15,011 bases of DNA, from NCBI GenBank assembly GCA_963764685.1, contig CAVXTT010000009.1, forward strand, positions 1 to 15,011, given 5' to 3'. The notes beneath the pieces are model-generated. The model was not told the origin of the DNA, ran no database searches, and saw only the letters and a program-made list of their open reading frames with translations. Positions within the stretch are counted from its first letter, which is position 1. Every line of letters begins with the position of its first letter. The position numbers and the translations under genes are program-made. Positions 7,898 through 14,050 of this stretch are shown here, piece after piece. The DNA is from CAVXTT01 sp963764685. GTDB taxonomy: Bacteria; Bacteroidota; Ignavibacteria; Ignavibacteriales; Ignavibacteriaceae.

Positions 7898-9593
7898 TTA
7901 CATTGAAAAATATTCTGCTATTGCACCCAGCGACAAGGCAGGGAAGAAAGACAATGCAGCTATAACAACAAGAACTCCCAGCAGTACAACTCCGAATGCA
8001 ATGCTGTCAGCTTTCAGTGTTCCCTCTGAAAATGGTACAGTCTTTTTCGAAGCAAGCGAACCTGCAATGGCAATAGGACCAATTATCGGAAGGAATCTGG
8101 AAAGGAGCATTACTGTGCCGCAGGCAGATATTCCAGAATGCTGTATTATCTCCCAGACCTTCAAATCCTGATCCGTTATTCGCAGCAGATGAAGTAAACT
8201 CATAGAGCATTTCTGAAAATCCATGGTATGATGGATTAGAAAGCCATCCGATATCGGGGTTATTAGCAGCAATGTGTGATGCTATGGCAGTACCGAGGAG
8301 AATCAAAAATGGGTGAATAAGAATTATCAGTGCAGCTATTTTTACTTCGTATGATTCTATTTTCTTTCCAAGGAATTCAGGCGTTCTTCCCACCATTAAA
8401 CCCCCAATAAACACTGCAATAACAACAAACATAAAAAAGTTAATAAACCCTACTCCCACTCCTCCGTAAATTGCATTTATCATCATATCCAGAATATATA
8501 TACCTCCCGATACAGGAGTCTGACTGTCGTGCATTGAGTTAACAGATCCATTTGAAGTGGATGTAGTTGATACACCCCAGAATGCTGATGCTTCCGAACC
8601 AAATCTTACCTCCTTTCCCTCCATACTTCCCATCGGCTGAGCAATCTTAAGCTTGGCAATTTCAGGGTTACCTGCAGATTCAAAATGAATAGTCGTAGCC
8701 GAAAAGGTTAAAAATACGATTGTCATAACCCCGAAGAATATCCACGCAAGTTTCTTTTTGTTCAGATAAAAACCGAACGCAAATACAAGTGCAACAGAGA
8801 TAATCAGTATTGAATAGTTTTCAGCCATGTTAGTCAGGTAGTTCGGATTCTCCAAAGGATGTGCTGAATTGGGACCAAAGAATCCGCCTCCGTTTGTGCC
8901 GACCTGTTTAATTGCAACAACCGGGGCAACAGGACCGGTAGCAACAAGAGTAGTATCCCCCTCAAGAGTAACTACTTTTTGCTGTCCTTCGAATGTTGTT
9001 GGGGTTCCGTTAAGCAGCAGAATAACTGCTATAATAAATGAAATGGGAAGTAAAATCCTTGTGTTGCTTTTCAGGAACAGATTATAAAAATTACCGAGGT
9101 CAGTGGCTTTCTTCTGAATCAGACCTTTAAATAATAAGGCAAGTGCAGCAATTCCTGTAGCAGCGGTAACAAATTGCAGGTAGCAAATAATGAGCAGCTG
9201 TGAAAAATATGATAGACCTGTCTCTCCTGAATAATGCTGGAGATTTGTATTTGTTACGAAGCTGGCTGCAGTATTATAAGCAAGAGTGGCTTCCATATTT
9301 CCTATTCCGACCGGGTTCCAGAAAGGTATAACGCTCTGAATCATCAAAAGAATTATAGCCCAAAGAAAGAAAACAGTATTCAGCCTGAGCATGGCTTTCA
9401 TATTTTCTTTCCAGTCCATCTCTTCATCCGGATTTATGGATGATATTTTAAAGATCAGTCTTTCCAAAGGAGCAAAAAAGTCACTCCATACTTTTTCTCC
9501 TTTGAATACTTTGCTGATATATTTTCCAAGGGGGTAGGCTGTTCCAAATATCAAAAGGATCATTGCTGCTACCCCTAATAATTCAGTGTTCAT
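7898..9593 (-). CDS. kdpA: KdpA, K+-translocating subunit, with one apparent frameshift
   Basis: KdpA is the channel-like membrane subunit that selects and binds K+. Residues 1 to about 489 read from 9593 in one frame and include the filter-region segment TNGGGFFGPNSAHPLENP (around 233-250), VGRTPEFLGKKIE, and NNGSGFEGLGDNTAFWNI near the end. At about 8123-8124 the frame changes: as written it runs out of frame to a stop at 8007. One base downstream in phase, the expected C-terminus continues (CGTVMLLSRFLPIIGP, IAGSLASKK, SFFPALSLGAIAEY) to a TAA at 7898. Removing one C from the CC at that point restores WNI-xx-G-x-VMLL spacing exactly and gives 564 aa, the usual length. Start: ATG with AGAAGAG upstream, 11 nt after the kdpF stop; kdpB follows 24 bp later. 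Confidence 0.94.
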
Positions 9594-9604
9594 AAATTCT
9601 CTTC

Positions 9605-9682
9605 TTAAAATTTTTCAGGTTTGATTAAAACGTAAAGGAGATAGCCGAATACAGCTATACAAATCCCTAAGAGCAATATCAT
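9605..9682 (-). CDS. kdpF: KdpF, small membrane subunit of the Kdp complex
   Basis: A 25-residue peptide translated by hand: MILLLGICIAVFGYLLYVLI followed by KPEKF. It is one membrane helix with a short basic/acidic tail, and it closely follows the pattern of E. coli KdpF (29 aa, ending LLGYLVYALINAEAF). KdpF binds in the membrane part of KdpABC and stabilises the complex. The start has a good GGAG 6 nt upstream. That Shine-Dalgarno overlaps the end of the preceding 28-codon ORF, which points to coupled translation. kdpA starts 11 nt after the stop. The peptide is too short for most ORF callers but is well supported by position, ribosome binding site and pattern. Confidence 0.9.
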   Translation of the reverse strand: MILLLGICIAVFGYLLYVLIKPEKF

Positions 9683-9685
9683 ATT

Positions 9686-9772
9686 CTACTCCTTTATCCT
9701 GTCAAAGAAATGAATTGACGCGAACATCAATAAGAAAATGAGCAGACCAAGTAATGTCATCAATACCGACAT
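9686..9772 (-). CDS. Leader membrane microprotein upstream of kdpF (28 aa, unrecognised)
   Basis: A 28-residue ORF starting MSVLMTLLGLLIFLLMFASI and ending HFFDRIKE. It has one strongly hydrophobic helix (about residues 3-18) and a charged C-terminal tail. AGGA lies 6 nt before the ATG. Its stop TAG is embedded in the kdpF ribosome binding region (AAGGAGTAG), a coupled arrangement. I do not recognise a family. It differs in sequence from KdpF but matches it in size and topology, so it could be an extra accessory helix of the Kdp complex, a regulator peptide or a translated leader. What favours a real gene is the ribosome binding site, the membrane-helix composition and the tight coupling; what counts against it is the short length. 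Confidence 0.6.
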   Translation of the reverse strand: MSVLMTLLGLLIFLLMFASIHFFDRIKE

Positions 9773-9798
9773 ATTTTTTCCTGTTTTTGCCAGGACAC

Positions 9799-9814
9799 AT
9801 CTAATAAAATGCCA
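9799..9814 (-). promoter_or_regulatory. Possible sigma-54 type -24/-12 promoter for the kdp operon
   Basis: On the minus strand TTGGCA begins just at 9815 and is followed at -24/-12 spacing by TTAGAT (9804-9799). The -24 GG and TGGCA are perfect, but the -12 element has A where TTGCW needs C. A start near 9787 would give a leader of about 15 nt before the microprotein. The neighbouring regulator carries GAFTGA, which makes sigma-54 use plausible. The match is weak. Confidence 0.3.
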
Positions 9815-9836
9815 ATGTGATTAATAAATATTAAAT

Positions 9837-9849
9837 CTCCTGTAAGGAG
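9837..9849. repeat. Short inverted repeat upstream of the kdp operon
   Basis: CTCCT (9837-9841) and AGGAG (9845-9849) form a perfect 5-bp dyad around GTA. It abuts the first copy of the direct repeat at 9846-9859, and may be part of a regulator site. It is short enough to occur by chance. Confidence 0.3.
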
Positions 9850-9885
9850 CTATAATTAAAGGACTTAGCTGGAGGCTATATTAAT
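9846..9885. repeat. Imperfect direct repeat, candidate upstream activator sites for kdp
   Basis: On the plus strand GGAGCTATAATTAA (9846-9859) and GGAGGCTATATTAAT (9871-9885) are near copies whose starts are 25 bp apart. They lie about 75-113 bp before the first ORF of the operon, where binding sites for an NtrC-type activator would be expected. Assignment to the adjacent regulator is inference. Confidence 0.4.
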
Positions 9886-9901
9886 TCTTAATTTTAGAAA
9901 C

Positions 9902-9938
9902 ACACCGATGATCCTTTCAAAAAGGAAGGGTGTTTTTT
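9902..9938. terminator. Hairpin with T-run between the regulator gene and the kdp operon
   Basis: ACACC (9902-9906) pairs with GGTGT (9929-9933), and inside this TCCTTT (9912-9917) pairs with AAAGGA (9921-9926) around a 3-nt loop. A T6 run follows on the plus strand; on the minus strand only GTTTCT follows. It probably separates transcription of the response regulator (stop at 9977) from the kdp operon, perhaps in both directions, but minus-strand termination would be weak. Confidence 0.4.
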
Positions 9939-9976
9939 ATTTTGGTAGGGTGAAGATGTGGGTTCAACAGTAAGCT

Positions 9977-11314
9977 TTAATCTATTCCATAGCTTTGCAG
10001 CTTCCTATACAGGGTTGTTAATCCTATTCCCAGAAGCTCTGCTGCTTTTGTTTTATTAAATTCAACACTTTCAAGTATTTTAAGAATATGTATTCTTTCA
10101 ACTTCATCAAGTTTAACCGGATTATCCTGGATATCTTTCCCTCCGGGGAAAAATTCCTTCGGCAGTAAATTTGGAGTGAGAATTTCTCCTTCAGATAGAA
10201 TCAATGATCGTTCAATCACATTCCGAAGCTCTCTGATGTTGCCCGGGAAATTATACTCTTTAATAAAATCCATAAATTCTTTTGAAATAATCTTTATATT
10301 TTTCTTAAGCTTTATATTAAATTGAGCTACAAAAAATTCGGTCAGCATTTCAATATCATCTTTTCTTTCCCTTAACGGCGGTATCTCAATCTTAATTACA
10401 CTTATCCGGTAGTACAGGTCATTCCTGAAATTTCCATTATCGCTTTCCTGCTGAAGATTCCGGTTTGTTGCAGCTATTATCCTGACATCTACTTTAGTGG
10501 GTTTTGTATCCCCCGGCTTGATAAAATCGTTTGTTTCAAGGACACGAAGAAATTTTGCCTGGAGGGAATGATCGAGTTCACCTATTTCATCTAAAAAAAG
10601 TGTGCCTGAACTTGCCTCTTCGAATAATCCCTTTTTATTTTTAACAGCTCCTGTGAAGGCTCCTGCCTTATAGCCGAACATTTCCGATTCAAGCAGATCT
10701 TTTGCTATAGCACTGCAATTTACGGCAACAAAGGGTTTATTTTTTCTGCTCCCTGTAAAATGAATTGCGCGTGCAAATAATTCCTTTCCTGTTCCGGTTT
10801 CCCCCAGCAGAAGAACAGGGGTATCCGTAACCGAAACTTTTGATGCTAATTCCTTGGCTTTTTGTATTGCAGCCGAATGACCATTGATTGTATCAAAACT
10901 GAACTTTTCAATAACGGTTCTTTCCAGCGACTCGACTCTTTTCCTGAGATGAACCTTTTCAGCAGCCCGCTGAACGAGTGGAATAATTTTGTTATCCTCG
11001 TCTCCCTTTGTGATGTAATCTAAAGCCCCTTCCTTGATTGCACGTACCCCGTCCTCAATTGTACCGTAAGCAGTTAATACTAATATTTCACATAGATTGT
11101 TAATTTTTCTTATCCTGGGGATCAGATCAATTCCATTAATATCCGGTAATTTGACATCTACTATAACAACTGAAATATCATCTTTCTTCATTAATGATAA
11201 ACCTGCTTCACCGGTTGCAGCCTCATAAGTAGTGAAATCTTCTAATTTCAATAACTTTATCAGGAGACTTCTAAACTCATTTTCATCATCAATGATAAGG
11301 ACTGAATCTTTCAT
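9977..11314 (-). CDS. NtrC-family sigma-54-dependent response regulator, likely KdpE replacement
   Basis: A 445-residue regulator when started at the ATG 11312-11314; an in-frame TTG at 11344 would add ten residues with no typical receiver content. The receiver domain (about 1-118) has the acidic pair DD (9-10), the phospho-acceptor Asp53 in IVDVKLPDING, Thr81 and Lys103. The AAA+ domain has Walker A GETGTGKE (171-178), GAFTGA (218-223, the sigma-54 contact loop) and Walker B TLFLDEIGEL. The C-terminus is a Fis-type helix-turn-helix (NKTKAAELLGIGLTTLYRKL). Classical KdpE is a short OmpR-type regulator, and none is present here. Position just upstream of kdp, and a kinase lacking any other visible partner, suggest that this protein activates kdp through sigma-54. 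It diverges from kefF. Confidence 0.92.
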   Translation of the reverse strand: MKDSVLIIDDENEFRSLLIKLLKLEDFTTYEAATGEAGLSLMKKDDISVVIVDVKLPDINGIDLIPRIRKINNLCEILVLTAYGTIEDGVRAIKEGALDYITKGDEDNKIIPLVQRAAEKVHLRKRVESLERTVIEKFSFDTINGHSAAIQKAKELASKVSVTDTPVLLLGETGTGKELFARAIHFTGSRKNKPFVAVNCSAIAKDLLESEMFGYKAGAFTGAVKNKKGLFEEASSGTLFLDEIGELDHSLQAKFLRVLETNDFIKPGDTKPTKVDVRIIAATNRNLQQESDNGNFRNDLYYRISVIKIEIPPLRERKDDIEMLTEFFVAQFNIKLKKNIKIISKEFMDFIKEYNFPGNIRELRNVIERSLILSEGEILTPNLLPKEFFPGGKDIQDNPVKLDEVERIHILKILESVEFNKTKAAELLGIGLTTLYRKLQSYGID

Positions 11315-11377
11315 TTGGGACTTTTTATTATTTTCGTTAAACAAAAATAGGCATTAACAATATCTTATTCATTTTTG

Positions 11378-11391
11378 CCTGAAAATTCAGG
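11378..11391. repeat. Inverted repeat in the regulator-kefF divergent spacer
   Basis: CCTGAA (11378-11383) and TTCAGG (11386-11391) form a perfect 6-bp dyad around AA. It lies 64 bp upstream of the regulator ATG and about 100 bp upstream of kefF. It could be an operator serving either gene; no known consensus is recognised. Confidence 0.35.
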
Positions 11392-11447
11392 ATATGGGCT
11401 TATTCCGTATAAATATATAATTTTTAGCAATATTTAAATTTAATCAT

Positions 11448-11475
11448 ATATTCATATCCAAATATTCATATCCAT
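11448..11475. repeat. Tandem 14-bp repeat just upstream of kefF
   Basis: ATATTCATATCCAA (11448-11461) is followed directly by ATATTCATATCCAT (11462-11475), with only the last base different. It ends 16 bp before the kefF ATG, so it lies in the promoter or leader. It could hold a paired regulator site; in AT-rich DNA a chance origin is possible. Confidence 0.45.
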
Positions 11476-11491
11476 ACTTTAACCTGAAAAT

Positions 11492-12082
11492 ATGTCAAGA
11501 ATTCTAATTCTGTTTGCGCATCCTGCACTCGAAAAGTCCAGAGTTAATAAAAGACTTATCAGAGATGCAGCCACACTAAAAAATATAACTATAAACGATC
11601 TATATGAAGAATATTATGATTTCAACATAGACGTTGAGCGGGAGAAAAAGCTGCTCATTGAGAATGATATTATCATTTTCCATCATCCTTTTTTTTGGTA
11701 TAGTACCCCCGCAATACTCAAGGAGTGGCAGGACCTGGTGCTTGAGCACGGCTGGGCTTACGGCTCAAAAGGAACAGCCCTGGTAGGCAAGAAATTAATG
11801 AACATAATTACTACCGGGGGTTCATCACAGGCTTACGCAAAAGACAGTTTTAACAAGTATACTATAAGAGAGTTCCTGGTCCCGATTGAACAAACAGTAA
11901 AATTATGCGGGATGATTTTTCTTCCCCCTTATTTGATTCAGGGGACTCACCGCTTTACGGTAAATGAGATTGAAGATTATGCAGGCAAGTATATTCAGCT
12001 GCTGCAGGATCTTAGTGAAGATAGATTTCCAATAAGAGAGATGGTAAAATTTGATACGATGAATGATTTTCTGAATACTTAA
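11492..12082 (+). CDS. kefF: KefF-like NAD(P)H quinone oxidoreductase, ancillary protein of the K+ efflux system
   Basis: A 196-residue flavodoxin-fold protein. It opens RILILFAHPALEKSRVNKRL and continues with DLYEEYYDFNIDVEREKKLL (about 35-54), IIFHHPFFWYSTPAILKEWQD (60-80), VLEHGWAYGSKGTAL, ITTGGSSQAY and LPPYLIQGTHRF. This pattern matches E. coli KefF (QHPMQWYSIPPLLKLW, HGWAYGHGGTALHGK) more closely than KefG. KefF binds FMN, reduces quinones and is needed for full KefC activity during electrophile stress. The gene lies 33 bp upstream of the antiporter on the same strand, the order expected for a kefFC unit. The ATG has only a weak purine-rich leader. It has no membrane segment, so it is cytosolic and probably sits on KefC. 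Confidence 0.9.
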   Translation: MSRILILFAHPALEKSRVNKRLIRDAATLKNITINDLYEEYYDFNIDVEREKKLLIENDIIIFHHPFFWYSTPAILKEWQDLVLEHGWAYGSKGTALVGKKLMNIITTGGSSQAYAKDSFNKYTIREFLVPIEQTVKLCGMIFLPPYLIQGTHRFTVNEIEDYAGKYIQLLQDLSEDRFPIREMVKFDTMNDFLNT

Positions 12083-12115
12083 TGATAATTATTAACTTAT
12101 TATTCTTAACTGCCT

Positions 12116-14015
12116 ATGGATAACAATACATTTTTCTTTCAGGCCCTGGTTTATCTCACGGCCGCTGTGGTTTCAGTTCCTGTTGCTAAAAGAATAGGAC
12201 TTGGTTCTGTGCTTGGATACCTCATTGCAGGTGTAATTATTGGTCCCGCTGTACTTGGTCTTGTCGGTAAGGAGGGGCAGGACATAATGCATTTCGCTGA
12301 GTTCGGAGTAGTAATGATGCTATTTGTAATCGGACTTGAGCTTGAGCCAACTCTTTTGTGGAAAATGCGGAAGTCTATTATCGGACTTGGCGGACTGCAG
12401 GTTGCGGTTACTTCCCTTATTATTTTTTTAATTGCAGCAGCAATTGGAATTCCCTGGAGGTCATCACTTGCCATAGGAATGATCCTCTCTCTTTCGTCAA
12501 CAGCAATTGTACTGCAGACAATGAATGAAAAAGGATTAATGAGATCCTCTTCGGGACAAAGTTCATTTTCTGTTCTGTTGTTCCAGGATATTGCCGTTAT
12601 CCCTATGCTTGCAGTGTTTCCGCTTCTGGCAGCCAAAGTAATTTCTCCCGCTACAGATAACCACACATTAGTTGGATCGCTTCCCGGGTGGGTACAAACA
12701 TTTGTTGTTCTCGGTGCAGTTGCATTTATTATAATAGGCGGGAGATTTCTTATCCGTCCCGTATTCAGATTTATTGCACGTACAAGAATGCTGGAAATTT
12801 TTACTGCGGCCTCTCTCCTGCTTGTTATTGCAATTGCCGTTTTAATGACAGAGGTAGGATTAAGTCCTGCCCTCGGAACTTTCTTAGCCGGTGTTGTACT
12901 TGCAAACAGCGAGTACCGCCACGAGCTGATCAGCGATATTGAACCTTTCAAAGGATTACTCCTGGGCTTATTTTTTATTTCGGTCGGTGCATCTATAAAC
13001 TTTCAGCTTATCCTGGATTCCCCCCTCCTGATAGCATTTCTCGTTGTTTTACTTATGGCTGTAAAAGCTGTAATACTATTTATACTGGGAAAGTACTTCA
13101 GGATCAGCACAGACCAGAACCTGATTCTATCTGTTGCACTTTCACAGGTGGGGGAATTTGCTTTTGTTCTGTTTTCAATTGCAGCCCAGATCAATATTAT
13201 TGATAACGGTATCATTAACATTCTCGTTGCGGTTGTTGCTTTATCTATGGCAATGACCCCAATTGTAATTGTCATCAATGAAAAAGTGATATTACCCTTC
13301 TTTGGCACCAAACAAAATGACCGGGAGAGCCGACATCGTTGATGAAGAAAACCCTGTAATCATTGCCGGCTTCGATAAGTTCGGAAATATTGTGGGGCGA
13401 TTGCTTAAAGCCAATGGTATCGGTACGACGGTCCTTGACTTTGATTCCGACAGGGTTGATGTTTTAAGAAAACTTGGCTTGAAAGTTTATTATGGCGATG
13501 CATCAAGATATGAGCTGCTTCATGCTGCCGGAGCAGAAAAAGCAAAGATAATAATCATTGCATTCGAAGATCCTGATAAAAATCTTTCATTGGTCCACAC
13601 AGTTCAGAAACATTACCCCAATCTAAAAATTCTTGTAAGATCCATTGACAGGGGTGATGCACATAAACTTTTAAACTCGGGTATTACTGATGTCTACCGG
13701 GAAACGCTCGATACTTCTTTGAGGCTGGGCATTGATGTTATGCGGATGCTTGGAATGAGGGCACACCGGGCACACCGGGCTGCTAAAACTTTCCTGAAAC
13801 ACGATGAAAGCGCCTTACGTAAACTTGCCTTAATTCATAAGGATAGAAAACAATATCTGAGTACAGCCAGACAATTTATTGCTGAGCTTGAAGAAATTAT
13901 CCAGGCGGATGCAAGGGAACCGGATCTTGAACGGGATGCAGGATGGGATGCTGAAACTTTAAGAGAGGATGTTACAAGCGGACAGTTTAAAGTTTATATA
14001 CCTGAAGAAAAATAA
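12116..14015 (+). CDS. kefC: KefB/KefC-type glutathione-regulated K+/H+ antiporter, with one apparent frameshift
   Basis: The N-terminal part (12116 to about 13328) is a CPA2 exchanger domain: GLGSVLGYLIAGVIIGP, HFAEFGVVMMLFVIGLELEP, SLSSTAIVLQTMNEKG, GTFLAGVVLANSEYRHEL and the Kef regulatory-loop segment SDIEPFKG near residue 275. As written it ends at 13342. One base out of phase, the cytosolic RCK/TrkA-N domain follows (about 13329-14015): NPVIIAGFDKFGNIVGRLL, VYYGDASRYELLHAAGAE. Dropping one A at 13328 joins them as DRE-ADIVDEENP and gives 632 aa, near the family's 600-620. A natural split is less likely, because the downstream piece has only a TTG at 13302 with no Shine-Dalgarno. The family releases K+ to acidify the cytosol during electrophile attack, held shut by glutathione. 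The nucleotide motif reads GFDKFG, not GFGRFG. KefB and KefC cannot be separated firmly; the kefF neighbour favours KefC. Confidence 0.92.
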
Positions 14016-14050
14016 AAGAAGTGGGCTTTAATATAGCCGGATGTAATGTG

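Noticed and set aside
9773..9976. Riboswitch (such as a c-di-AMP type) in the kdp leader
   Set aside because: I see no multi-helix conserved core. The space between the proposed start and the first ORF is too short, and only small dyads and a terminator-like hairpin are present.
11315..11344. TTG start for the sigma-54 regulator
   Set aside because: The ten extra residues are polar and unlike a receiver start. The ATG at 11314 begins MKDSVLIIDDE, a normal receiver N-terminus.
12151..12951. Long antisense open frame of about 266 codons across the kefC membrane domain
   Set aside because: The plus-strand frame is an unmistakable KefB/KefC exchanger domain. The antisense protein is a low-complexity shadow with no family pattern.
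13761..13778. Tandem 9-bp duplication (GCACACCGG twice) in kefC, encoding AHRAHRA
   Set aside because: E. coli KefC has a segment of the same length at this place (HPHQAQRA), so there is no net expansion; it is codon coincidence in a conserved helix.
14016..14050. Terminator between convergent kefC and the phosphate transporter
   Set aside because: Only GGCT/AGCC can pair (4 bp) and no T-run follows.
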